In this document: positions 24,301 through 31,459 of the stretch, piece by piece
How the letters are laid out: each line of letters starts with the position of its first letter
Numbering within the stretch: position 1 is the stretch's first letter
Origin: Myxococcales bacterium
GTDB taxonomy: Bacteria; Myxococcota_A; Bradymonadia; UBA7976; UBA1532
Reading direction: 5' to 3'
Length of the DNA: 64,000 nucleotides
Assembly (NCBI GenBank): GCA_020633555.1
Contig: JACKDL010000001.1
Span: 744,001-808,000, forward strand
The notes under the pieces: model-generated
Told to the model about the DNA's origin: nothing
Seen by the model: the letters and a program-made list of their open reading frames with translations, nothing else
The model's database searches: none
Position numbers and translations under genes: made by a program

Positions 24301-24477
24301 GGCGTCCCGCGCGGCCTGGGCGAAGCGCACCATGCCGCCCATGTCGTCGTGATCGGTGAGGGCCAGCCCCTTCAGCCCCAGGGCCACCGCCCGCGCCACC
24401 AGATCCTCGGGCAGGCTGGCCCCGTCCAGCAGGCTGTAGGCGCTGTGGCAGTGCAGCTCAGCGTACTCGGCGGCCAC
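21343..24477 (-). CDS. dnaE2: Error-prone DNA polymerase III alpha subunit DnaE2/ImuC
   Basis: DnaE2 performs damage-induced translesion synthesis together with ImuA and ImuB. The 1044 residues have the usual order: PHP domain (LHCHSAYSLLDG near the start, LTDHDDMGG), polymerase core with the catalytic PDIDLD near residue 400, REEVIQWVYARYG, and QGRGSAANS. The helix-hairpin-helix region is followed by a C-terminal OB fold (KVAGQVNTRQ ... GFFFVTLEDETG) near 955-1010. The start is GTG 24477, 3 nt after the imuB stop; homologous N-termini begin exactly here. It is the last gene of imuA-imuB-dnaE2. Confidence 0.96.
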   Translation of the reverse strand: MAAEYAELHCHSAYSLLDGASLPEDLVARAVALGLKGLALTDHDDMGGMVRFAQAARDAGDFPALCGLELTLAGQGGGPDGQQPDSHLTLLARTVRGYQHLAELVTHARATLPRGTPRVPREVLAAHAEGLLCLSGCPRGVVPRRVAAGDTLGARREAGWLREVFGAEHFAVEVHDHGLPEQARLAGGLIRLADELGSPWVVTNNVHYALPEQRVVHDVLTCLRTHTTVDTAGRRLRPNAEWHLKGAAAMAHRWRHDLRGVRASVALAEQCSFRLKQLVPKLPGVALPPEFADPDAYLRHLTYEGAHERWGGQGLTAKHHAQLERELALIGKKGLAGYFLIMWEIVRFARSQDILVQGRGSAANSAVCYCLAITAVDPLRFHLLFERFLSEARDGYPDIDLDIAHARREEVIQWVYARYGRAHAAMVCEHICFRGRSAVRDVARALDFSADEGGRLAEQVGREGVLDDARIRAAGFDPQADRLVALKTAVAGILGLPRHRSIHVGGFVLSTQPVSQIVPVEPAAMEGRTIIQWDKDDLDAAGLPKFDLLGLGMLTAIAEGLHLVRARHGRPAYIYNLPDDPGVYGMIARADTVGVFQIESRAQMNCLPRTQPQTLYELAIQVALIRPGPLQGDMVHPYIRRKRGEEPVEMFHPDVAPILARTLGVPLFQEQGMQLAVAIADFTAVEADALRRAMGSQRHRHKLDPLLDKLRAGMAAKGVAPDYAERIIQQIHGFSTYGFPESHSTSFALLVYASCWLKHRHPAEFLCAMLNAQPLGFYSPAALIHDAKRHGVQVRPPCLARSDWRTTMEGAAVRLGLRQVAGLGTAAQRALEQARQAGPFQDAADVVRRAELPRKALVTLAEAGAFDAFVQPRRQAVWAVLRLARNVQYPLPLGLPDEAVVALPHQPAIDRTRADYRTLGLTTGRHPVCYLRPELLRRGALPAVRLLQCRHGQWVKVAGQVNTRQRPESAKGFFFVTLEDETGYINVIVRPRDFEAHRRVLVQSPFLWIEGVLGIEQGVANVQGRRFEALAFEALAAPRARSFR

Positions 24478-24479
24478 GG

Positions 24480-26027
24480 TCAGTCCCACCAGCCGCGCAG
24501 CCACCACGCGCCGTCCCCCGCGCGGCTGGCCCAGAGCACGCCGCCCTCGTCGCCCAGCAGCACCAGCCGCCAGTCCTCGCGGGCGTAGCGCCCCGCCGGA
24601 TCCCACCAGCCCCCCGACAGCCGCTCGGGGCCGTGGGCGCGCACGGTCTGCCAGCCGCCCATCGCCAGGCGCACCACCGTGGGCTGCCCGTGGGCGTCGA
24701 GGCGCACCGGCAGAGGCACGGGCTCGGGCAGGGCCCGGCGGATCGGCGCGGGGGCCGGCGGCGGCGCGGCCACCTCGGGCACCTGCAGATCCAGCGGCAC
24801 CTCGCTGAGGGCCTGCCAGGCCCCCCCCGCCTCGGGCCGAGGATCGTCGCGGGGCTCGGGGGTGAACACCACCGCCTGCCCGAAGCGGCCGTGCAGGCGG
24901 TTCAGCGCCCCCTCGAGCGCCCGGGGATCCCAGCGGCCGGCGCCCAGGTTGGCCTGCTCGGCCACCGCTGGCTGCGCAGCGCCTACCGCCACCGTCAGCT
25001 CCACCACCGGGGAGTCCACGGTGATCCGCTCCAGCCGATCGCGGCACAGCTCGAACAGCGCCCGGGGGTGATGCAGGGGGCGGGTGGGCTCCAGCGTCTC
25101 CACCCGCTCGCTGCGATCGTCCAGCCGCAGTCCCAGCACCAGCCGGGTGGCCGACAGCCCGCGCGCGATGAGCCGGCTGGCCAGGGTGTCCAGGATCCCC
25201 CGCAGACCGAACACCAGCGGCGCCGTGTGATCCACCGGCTCGTCCAGCGGCAGCGCCACCCGGGGCAACGGTGCGGGGGGCCGCCCTTCGGGCCGGCGGG
25301 GGTCGAACCCCAGGGCCCGGCGCAGGGCGGCGCGCCCCTCGGGGCCAAAGCGAGCCTCCAGGGCGCCGGGCGGCAGCGCCGCCAGCTCGGCCACCGTGCG
25401 CAGCCCCAGCCCCAGCAGGGCGTCGCGCACCTCGTCGCCCATGTCCAGCGCGTCCAGGGGCAGCCGGGCCAGGAAGGCCGCGTCGCCCCCGGCCGGCACC
25501 AGCCGCACCGCCGCCGCCCCTGGCAGACGCACCGCCGCCCGGGCCGCCACCGCCGTGTCGGCCACCGCCAGCTTCAGCTCGGGGAAGCCCGCCGCGGCCG
25601 CCTCGGCCAGCACCCGCGCCGCCAGCCCGTCTTCGCCGCCCAGCCAGCGCATGCCCCGGGCGTCGATCCAGAAGGCCCCGGGCTCGTCCTCCAGCGGCAC
25701 CACCAGGGGCGCGGCCTGCTCCAGGCGCTCGGCCAGGGCCAGCGTGGCCTGGCGCAGCGCCGCCGGATCCCAGGTCAGGCACACCAGCCCCGGGCAGCCC
25801 GCCCGCGCCCGCGCGGCCGCCTGCCCCACCTGCACCCCGTCGGCCTGCGCCTCGGCGTCCGCCGCCGCCACCCGCGAGCGGGTCCCCTTCTCTTCGATCA
25901 GCGCCACCGGCGCGTGGGGCGGCACCTCGGGATGGGCCTGCCGGGCCACCGCCAGCGCGAACCGCGGCACCCGGGCGCAGCCGATGCGCCACGTGGGCAG
26001 CCCCACCCGCCGCTCAACCGATGCCAT
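24480..26027 (-). CDS. imuB: ImuB, catalytically inactive Y-family polymerase-like protein
   Basis: 515 residues. ImuB is the hub of the mutasome: it has a Y-family fold, binds the beta clamp and recruits DnaE2 and ImuA, but does not polymerise. The region 20-350 aligns with UmuC/DinB (ARVPRFALAVARQ, WIDARGMRWLGGE, TVAELAALPPGALEARFG), yet the acidic triad of active Y-family enzymes is missing. The C-terminal 150 residues are Pro-rich with a WW-containing tail (AWWLRGWWD). The ATG at 26027 lies inside the end of imuA (14-nt overlap). DnaE2 follows after 2 nt. Confidence 0.93.
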   Translation of the reverse strand: MASVERRVGLPTWRIGCARVPRFALAVARQAHPEVPPHAPVALIEEKGTRSRVAAADAEAQADGVQVGQAAARARAGCPGLVCLTWDPAALRQATLALAERLEQAAPLVVPLEDEPGAFWIDARGMRWLGGEDGLAARVLAEAAAAGFPELKLAVADTAVAARAAVRLPGAAAVRLVPAGGDAAFLARLPLDALDMGDEVRDALLGLGLRTVAELAALPPGALEARFGPEGRAALRRALGFDPRRPEGRPPAPLPRVALPLDEPVDHTAPLVFGLRGILDTLASRLIARGLSATRLVLGLRLDDRSERVETLEPTRPLHHPRALFELCRDRLERITVDSPVVELTVAVGAAQPAVAEQANLGAGRWDPRALEGALNRLHGRFGQAVVFTPEPRDDPRPEAGGAWQALSEVPLDLQVPEVAAPPPAPAPIRRALPEPVPLPVRLDAHGQPTVVRLAMGGWQTVRAHGPERLSGGWWDPAGRYAREDWRLVLLGDEGGVLWASRAGDGAWWLRGWWD

Positions 26028-26742
26028 ACCGCGTCCCCGCCTGGGTGCGCCCCGCCGGCCGATCCGGCGCGATGGCGTGCGCGAGCAGCCGGTCGGGGCA
26101 GGTCTCCACCAGGTGTACCCGCGCCGCCTCGGGCTCGCCGCCTCGCGCCCGGCTCACCTGCACCGGCCACACCAGCGGCGCCCGCGCCTCGAGGGGATCC
26201 GCCGGCGTGGGGGGTGGCTCGGGGGCGATCTCGATGCGCCGCGCGATGGGTCGGCTCGCCGCCTCCTGCGGCCCGCGCACCCGTACCAGCGCCGCCGCCG
26301 CCTGCCGCGCCAGCCGCTGCAGACGCACCCCCACCGCCGCGGGCAGCGCCGGGCCGCCGTCCAGCACCACCAGCCCGAAGCTCTGGGTGCGCAGCAGCAC
26401 CTCGGCGCAGAAGGCCGCCTCGTCCGCGTGGGGCGGGCGCACCACCCACAGGGGCGCCGCCGCCCCCAAATCCACCCAGTCCCCGGCCACCAGCGCCCCC
26501 GGCCCGTCCACCCAGGCCACCGCCACCCCGCGCCGGCGCGCAGCGCCCACCAGGATCCGCAGCAGACCCGTCTTGCCCGACGAGGCGCCGCCCACCCACT
26601 CGCTGATCTGACCCGCCGGCAAGCCCCCGGCCCCCAGCACCCGATCCAGGCCCCGCAGCCCGCTGCTCAGATCCAGATCGAGGGGGGCAGGCCGGGTCTC
26701 GCGCAGAAGTTGCGCGAGCCGTTCCGCGTGATTGCTGCTCAT
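26014..26742 (-). CDS. imuA: ImuA, RecA-like mutasome protein
   Basis: 242 residues from ATG 26742. ImuA proteins are RecA/SulA-related and needed for ImuB-DnaE2 mutagenesis. The Walker A GGASSGKT is at about 50-57, and the Walker-B-like strand is LVVLDGG. The C-terminal third is Pro/Arg-rich. A longer reading to 26796 is rejected because it would include the predicted promoter. First gene of the cassette; a promoter with a LexA-like element overlaps the start (26735-26777). Confidence 0.9.
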   Translation of the reverse strand: MSSNHAERLAQLLRETRPAPLDLDLSSGLRGLDRVLGAGGLPAGQISEWVGGASSGKTGLLRILVGAARRRGVAVAWVDGPGALVAGDWVDLGAAAPLWVVRPPHADEAAFCAEVLLRTQSFGLVVLDGGPALPAAVGVRLQRLARQAAAALVRVRGPQEAASRPIARRIEIAPEPPPTPADPLEARAPLVWPVQVSRARGGEPEAARVHLVETCPDRLLAHAIAPDRPAGRTQAGTRYGIG

Positions 26743-26777
26743 GCGTTCAGTGTAGACTGGCCGACGAGGCCGGCCAA
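26735..26777 (-). promoter_or_regulatory. Candidate imuA promoter with overlapping LexA-like box
   Basis: Minus strand: TTGGCC (26777-26772), 17-nt spacer, TACACT (26754-26749), then 6 nt to the ATG. On the plus strand bases 26735-26751 match the published Myxococcus LexA motif CTRHAMRYBYGTTCAGS at 15 of 17 positions (motif recalled from memory), including the GTTCAG core. It overlaps the -10 and the start codon, a sensible operator position for an SOS cassette. Confidence 0.4.
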
Positions 26778-26908
26778 ACAGGCGGCGCAGATCCACCGCG
26801 CACAGGGGCGCGGGTCCGCGGTAGGGGGCGTGGAGGCTGGCCCGTGACCTTCAGGGGCGGATCCCGAGGCCGGCTCCCGAGGCCAGGGCCGCGGGCGGAT
26901 CCGCCGAG

Positions 26909-27649
26909 TCAGTCCGCCTGGGCCGGCGGGCGCCGGAAGATCACCACGTTCTGGTGGGGCAGCAGGTCGAGCTGCTCCACAAAGGCCCAGCCGGCGCTGC
27001 CCACCTCGGCCTTGATCTGCTCGGCGGGGATCTTGTGCCCCTTGGGCGGGCCCACCGGCAGGTCGCCCGGCTTGAAGTCCACCACCACCAGCCGGCCGCC
27101 GGGGCGCACGGTCTTCAGGGCCTTGGCGAACCAGGCCTTGCGCCCATCGATGTGGTGGTAGACGTCCACCATGATGGCCAGATCCACCGCCTCGGCAGGC
27201 AGCCGGGGGCGGTCGAAGGAGCTGAGCACGGGCACCACCTGGGTGAGCTGCTCCTTCTCGGCGCGCTCACGCAGCCAGGCCACCAGACTGGGCTCCACCT
27301 CCAGCGCCAGCACGGTGCCCTCGGGGCCCACCGCCTCGGCCAGGTGAGGCAGGAAGTAGCCGCTGCCCGCGCCCAGGTCGGCCACCGTGGCTCCGGGAGC
27401 GATCTTCAGGGCCGCCACCAGCTCACGGGGCTTCTGCCACTTCGCCCGCTCGGGGCCCTCGAAGTGCTTCTTGGCCCACTCCACGTCGTCGAAGCGGCGG
27501 TGCATGGTGGCGTGATCGCCGTGCTTGTGGCCCTTGGCGCCGTGCTCGCCGTGGGCCTTGTGCTCGTGCTTGTGGTCGTCGGGGCCGGGGTGCTGGGCCG
27601 CCGCGGGGGCAGCCAGCAGCAGGGCCAGGAGCGAGAACGTCGCGCGCAT
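26909..27649 (-). CDS. Exported class I SAM-dependent methyltransferase-like protein
   Basis: 246 residues. A signal peptide (MRATFSLLALLLAAPAAAQ) is followed by a His-rich stretch (HKHEHKAHGEHGAKGHKHGDH, abbreviated here as residues 24-50) that could bind metal. The C-terminal 190 residues form a class I methyltransferase: motif I VADLGAGSGYF, acidic loop LALEVEP, MVDVYHHI and RPGGRLVVVDF. ATG 27649 has GGAG 6 nt upstream; the earlier in-frame GTG at 27661 is itself part of that site. SAM is not normally found in the periplasm, so either the protein retains another function or the substrate acts there. It is upstream of imuA on the same strand. Confidence 0.8.
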   Translation of the reverse strand: MRATFSLLALLLAAPAAAQHPGPDDHKHEHKAHGEHGAKGHKHGDHATMHRRFDDVEWAKKHFEGPERAKWQKPRELVAALKIAPGATVADLGAGSGYFLPHLAEAVGPEGTVLALEVEPSLVAWLRERAEKEQLTQVVPVLSSFDRPRLPAEAVDLAIMVDVYHHIDGRKAWFAKALKTVRPGGRLVVVDFKPGDLPVGPPKGHKIPAEQIKAEVGSAGWAFVEQLDLLPHQNVVIFRRPPAQAD

Positions 27650-27736
27650 GGGGTGCTCCACCAGAAGTGCGCGGGGGTTCTATCGCTTCCAAGGGGGCGC
27701 CGGCCAGCGTCGCGCGGCCGGCGTGTGGGCCGGCTA

Positions 27737-28972
27737 CTACTGGAGCAGGCGGTTGATGGCGTCGGCGATGCCGCCCCGGTTGCCCTGGTAGCCGTCGCCG
27801 TACTCGTAGCGGAAGGTGCCGCCGCCGATGGCCGCGTTCCAGGGCAGCCCGAACTCGCCGTTGTCGCCCACGTAGGGCCAGATGTAGCGGAAGGTGGTGG
27901 CGAAGCTGCCCTCGCCGTTGTGGTCGATGTAGAAGCGCGAGCCGTCCTCGCCGTACTGCGCCGCGTACTGCCGGCAGTAGGCCGCGGTGGGCTGGCCGTA
28001 GCTGGCGTTCTCGCCGAGCACGAAGATGGTCTTCAGCACGCTGTCGGGGATGTTGGCGGTGGACTCGATCACCTGCGGCAGATACTGCCGGCAGGCCGGG
28101 CACCAGCCGGCCGTGGCGATCATCCACAGCGCGTCCACCTCGGCGGCCAGTTCGTGGATGCTGTCGAACTCCTCGGTGGCGCAGTTCTGCAGTTGGAAGT
28201 CGCGGACGGTGTCCCCCACCTCGGCCGGCGGCGCCAGCAGGGTGGTCTGGTACGAGAAGCTGTCGGCGCACCACCCGTCGCCGCCGGCCACAGGCTCGGC
28301 CCGCAGCGGGTTCTGCCGGATGTTCACCTGCTCGAAGCGCACCCGGTGCAGGTCGAAGCCGAAGGGCTCATCGGCCACGCTGCGCGCGGTCACGTCCACC
28401 ACCCCCTCGCGGGCGAAGTAGATGGTCTGGCAGGCGTTGTTCACCACCGTGCAGGCCAGCACGCACACCCGGCAGTCCTGCAGCGTGCTGCCCGCCAGGT
28501 CGTAGATGCCCGGCTCGATGGGGCCCCCGCGGTCGTCGTGCAGCTCCACGATCATCGCCGTCATCGGCGCGTTCTCGTCGATGATCTGCACGCCGATGCC
28601 GTAGTCCTCGATCAGCGCCCGCGCCTGGCTCTCCTGGAAGGTGGTGCCCTGGCAGGTGCCAGAGCCCTGGCTGGGATCGTCAGGGATCATCGCCCCGCCC
28701 TCGCCGCCGGCCCCGCCCTCGCCGCCTTCGCCCCCCGCGCCGCCGGGCCCGGCCATGCCGCCGGCACCGCCCGCGCCGCCCGCACCACCCGCACCGCCGG
28801 CACCACCGGCGCCGCCGGCACCGCCCGCACCGCCTGCGCCCACGCCGCCGTCCACCGTGAGGGCGCCGCCCTCACCGCCCCCGCCGCCGCCACCACCACC
28901 GGGGGCGCACGCGAAACACAGCAGCGCGACGGCTGCCCCCACCAGGCCCACCGGCCGCCACTGCTCGATCAT
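27737..28972 (-). CDS. Gly-rich lipoprotein with thioredoxin-like domain
   Basis: 411 residues. Signal peptide with LCFAC lipobox (Cys22), then a Gly/Ala-rich low-complexity linker of about 70 residues made of GAGG repeats. A beta-rich middle domain has paired cysteines (CRVCVLAC). The C-terminal 150 residues form a thioredoxin-like domain with GWCPACRQ and preceding ALWMIATA. It likely works as an outer-membrane or periplasmic thiol oxidoreductase, like other myxobacterial TlpA/redoxin-type lipoproteins. GGAGGA precedes ATG 28972. The next gene downstream is the exported methyltransferase, 87 bp away. Confidence 0.82.
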   Translation of the reverse strand: MIEQWRPVGLVGAAVALLCFACAPGGGGGGGGGEGGALTVDGGVGAGGAGGAGGAGGAGGAGGAGGAGGAGGMAGPGGAGGEGGEGGAGGEGGAMIPDDPSQGSGTCQGTTFQESQARALIEDYGIGVQIIDENAPMTAMIVELHDDRGGPIEPGIYDLAGSTLQDCRVCVLACTVVNNACQTIYFAREGVVDVTARSVADEPFGFDLHRVRFEQVNIRQNPLRAEPVAGGDGWCADSFSYQTTLLAPPAEVGDTVRDFQLQNCATEEFDSIHELAAEVDALWMIATAGWCPACRQYLPQVIESTANIPDSVLKTIFVLGENASYGQPTAAYCRQYAAQYGEDGSRFYIDHNGEGSFATTFRYIWPYVGDNGEFGLPWNAAIGGGTFRYEYGDGYQGNRGGIADAINRLLQ

Positions 28973-29116
28973 TCGATCCTCCACCAACGCCCTCATCGAC
29001 TGAACGGGAAGGAAAACACACGCGGGACGGCCCGATCGACCCCAACCCGGCGGCCCTCGACGGGGGCCGGTACGCGGGGTAGCTTCTCCGGTGTCGAAAC
29101 GTCCCCCGCCGGCCCC

Positions 29117-29407
29117 GTGGAAGCCCTCGACCTCATCAGCTACTACATCGCCGAGACGGTCGGCCTCTCTCGCCAGGCCCTGGGGGTGCTGGTGGTGGGG
29201 CTCGTGCTGGCGGTCATCTTCCTGCGGCCCGCCCGGAAACCACCCCCACCCCCGCCGCCATCTGCCGATCGCGACACCCTCGAGATCGCCGAGCTCGAGG
29301 CCAAGGTGCACATGAAGGCGGCCGAGCTCGAGAAGCTCAAGCTGGACCTGATCGACAAGAAGAAGGCCTACGAGGCCAAGAAGAACGCCCCGGAGGCCGA
29401 CGCATGA
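29117..29407 (+). CDS. Small single-pass membrane protein with coiled coil
   Basis: 96 residues from GTG 29117. One predicted transmembrane helix (GVLVVGLVLAVIFL, about residues 23-36) is followed by a Pro-rich linker, then a charged coiled-coil (IAELEAKVHMKAAELEKLK, LIDKKKAYEAKK). It resembles small membrane-tethering or division-associated proteins but has no recognisable family. The TGA overlaps the ATG of the aminotransferase (ATGA), indicating coupling. The start has only a weak ribosome-binding site, so an alternative upstream start cannot be ruled out. Confidence 0.6.
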   Translation: MEALDLISYYIAETVGLSRQALGVLVVGLVLAVIFLRPARKPPPPPPPSADRDTLEIAELEAKVHMKAAELEKLKLDLIDKKKAYEAKKNAPEADA

Positions 29408-30621
29408 GTCTGGATGAGGCGACCCCCCTGCCCGCGCCCCCCGTCACCGCCCGCCTGGGCGACCGCGGCGGCTTCAGCGCCCTGCGCTGGCCGGTCTACG
29501 CCAACCACGCCGCCATCTCGCCGCCCTCGGACGCGGTGCGCGCCGCCATGGCCCAGGCCGCGCAGGCCTACGCCACGGAGGGCGTGGGCGCCTTCCCCGC
29601 CTGCCACGCCCAGCGCCTGCGCCTGAAGGGCCGCCTGGCCCACGTGTTCGGTGGGGCTCCCGCCGACTACGCGCTGGTGCTGAACACCAGCGCCGGGCTC
29701 ATGGCCGTGGCCCAGTGCGTGGCCTGGCGCCCCGGCGACCGGGTGGTGGTGTTCCAGGGCGAGTTCCCCACCAACGTCACCCCCTGGCAGGTGGCCGCCC
29801 GCACCTTCGGGCTGGAGGTGGTGACCCTGCCCCTGGCCCCCCTGGCGGCCCCTGGTGGCGCCGATCTGGCCGCACTGGAGGCCGCCCTGAAGGCGGGGGT
29901 GCGGCTCGTGGCCCTGTCGGCGGTGCAGTTCCAGACAGGCCTGCGCGCGCCGGTCGCCGCCATCTCGGCCCTGTGCCGCGCCCATGGCGCCCTGCTCAGC
30001 GTCGACGGCATCCAGGCCGCGGGCGTGGCCCCCCTGCACGCCCCCGACTGCGACTTCCTGGCCATCGGGGGCCACAAGTGGCTCATGGGGCCCGAGGGCG
30101 CCGGCGTGCTCTACATCCACCCCGATCAGGTGGGGCGCCTGGTGCCCCGGGTGGCGGGCTGGCTCAGCCACGAGGAGGCCGTGGACTTCCTCTTCGAGCC
30201 CCACAAGCTGCGCTACGACAAGCCCATCAAGCGGCGGGCCGACTTCCTCGAGGGCGGCGCGCCCAACAGCGTGGGCTACGCCGGCCTGGAGGTCGCGCTC
30301 ATGGCCATCGAGCACCTGGGGGTGCCGGCCATCTTCGCCCACGTGAACGCATGGCTGGACGCCCTGGCCCCCACCGTCGAGGCCCTGGGCTTCACCACCC
30401 ACCGCCTGCCCGATGCAGACCGCCGCAGCGGGATCCTGGCGGCCTTGCCACCGGAGGGGCTGAGCGCCGGCGCCCTGGCCGCCGGCCTGGCCGAGCGCGG
30501 GATCGCCGTCACCACCCCCGACGGGCGCCTGCGCTTCTCGCCCCATTGGCCCAACGCCCTGGCCGAGGTGTCGACGGTGGCGGCGGCGCTGGAAGAGACG
30601 GTGAAGGCCCTGCGGGGCTGA
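29404..30621 (+). CDS. Class V aminotransferase/cysteine desulfurase-like PLP enzyme
   Basis: 405 residues. PLP-binding fold of the class V family: N-terminal YANHAAISPPSDAV, LNTSAGLMAV, SVDGIQAAG holding the PLP-binding Asp and Gln, and IGGHKWLMGPEGAG with the Schiff-base Lys. The C-terminal small domain starts near LSAGALAAGL. There is no cysteine in the position of the sulfur-accepting Cys loop of IscS, so it is more likely an aminotransferase or selenocysteine-lyase-like enzyme than a desulfurase. The substrate is unknown. It follows the small membrane protein by ATGA overlap and is convergent with mutM (18-bp gap). Confidence 0.85.
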   Translation: MSLDEATPLPAPPVTARLGDRGGFSALRWPVYANHAAISPPSDAVRAAMAQAAQAYATEGVGAFPACHAQRLRLKGRLAHVFGGAPADYALVLNTSAGLMAVAQCVAWRPGDRVVVFQGEFPTNVTPWQVAARTFGLEVVTLPLAPLAAPGGADLAALEAALKAGVRLVALSAVQFQTGLRAPVAAISALCRAHGALLSVDGIQAAGVAPLHAPDCDFLAIGGHKWLMGPEGAGVLYIHPDQVGRLVPRVAGWLSHEEAVDFLFEPHKLRYDKPIKRRADFLEGGAPNSVGYAGLEVALMAIEHLGVPAIFAHVNAWLDALAPTVEALGFTTHRLPDADRRSGILAALPPEGLSAGALAAGLAERGIAVTTPDGRLRFSPHWPNALAEVSTVAAALEETVKALRG

Positions 30622-30639
30622 GCCGCCCGTTGGCCCGAC

Positions 30640-31455
30640 TCAGCCTGGCTGGCAGGCGGGGCACCAGAACGTCGAGCGCTGCGCCTGGGTGATCCGCAAG
30701 ATGGGGGTCTGGCAGACGGGGCACGGCTCCCCCGCCCGCCCGTACACCCGGAACGGGTTCTGCGCCTGCACCTCTTGCAGGTAGCGGATCTCGTCGTTCC
30801 GCTCCCGGGCCAGGCTCTCGGTCATGGTCTGGTGCGTGCCGGCCGCCAGCCGGGCCAGCTCGGCCGGGGTCAAGCCGTTGGCCGGCCGGCCGGGCGCCAC
30901 CCCCGCCAGGAACAGGGCCTCGCTGGCGTAGATGTTGCCCACCCCCGCCATGACCCCCTGGTCCATCAGCGCCACCTTCACCGCCCGCCGCGTGCCCGCC
31001 AGCCGCGCCCCGAAGGCCGCCGCGTCGGCGCTCAGCGCCAGGGCGTCGGGGCCCAGGCCGGCCACCTCGGCGTGCGCGTCCACCGCGGCCCGCGGCAGCA
31101 GCCGCAGCCGCCCGAAGCGCCGGCTGTCCAGGAAGTCGAGCCGCTGCCCGTCGTCGAGCAGGAACCAGGCCCGGCGCCCCGCCCGGGGCTCCCCCGTGGC
31201 AGGGCCCCGCACGAACTTCCCGGTCATGCCCAGGTGCGCCCAGAGCACCTGCCCGTCGTCCAGATCCAGGAAAAGCTGCTTCCCCAGCCGGCGCACGGCG
31301 ACCACGCCGCGGCCCACCGCCCCGGCCTTCAGCGCCTTGGGGGTGATGTCGCGCAGGGGCCGGGCCGCTTCGGCGCCCAGATCCACGATCCGCCGCCCCA
31401 TCGCCCACGCGCGCAGGCGCCGGGCGGCAAACTCCACCTCGGGCAGCTCGGGCAC
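30640..31455 (-). CDS. mutM: Formamidopyrimidine-DNA glycosylase
   Basis: MutM (Fpg) removes 8-oxoguanine and Fapy lesions with beta/delta lyase activity. The 271 residues begin MPELPEVE, giving the catalytic Pro2 and Glu3. The catalytic Lys region is LWAHLGMTGKFV, the helix-two-turn-helix is GVGNIYASEALF, and the C-terminal zinc finger is CPVC ... CPAC. Length and motif order are normal. It ends the strand run from the symporter (start 4 nt after the symporter stop is on the same strand), so the two may be cotranscribed. Confidence 0.97.
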   Translation of the reverse strand: MPELPEVEFAARRLRAWAMGRRIVDLGAEAARPLRDITPKALKAGAVGRGVVAVRRLGKQLFLDLDDGQVLWAHLGMTGKFVRGPATGEPRAGRRAWFLLDDGQRLDFLDSRRFGRLRLLPRAAVDAHAEVAGLGPDALALSADAAAFGARLAGTRRAVKVALMDQGVMAGVGNIYASEALFLAGVAPGRPANGLTPAELARLAAGTHQTMTESLARERNDEIRYLQEVQAQNPFRVYGRAGEPCPVCQTPILRITQAQRSTFWCPACQPG

Positions 31456-31459
31456 GGGC

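Noticed and set aside
26954..29407. 817-codon open frame on the plus strand
   Set aside because: Antisense shadow of the methyltransferase and the Gly-rich lipoprotein. Only its last 97 codons (29117-29407) are a plausible gene, which is listed separately.
29404..30621. Second cysteine desulfurase
   Set aside because: It lacks the sulfur-accepting Cys loop seen in the 62481-63641 enzyme, so it is listed only as a class V aminotransferase-like protein.
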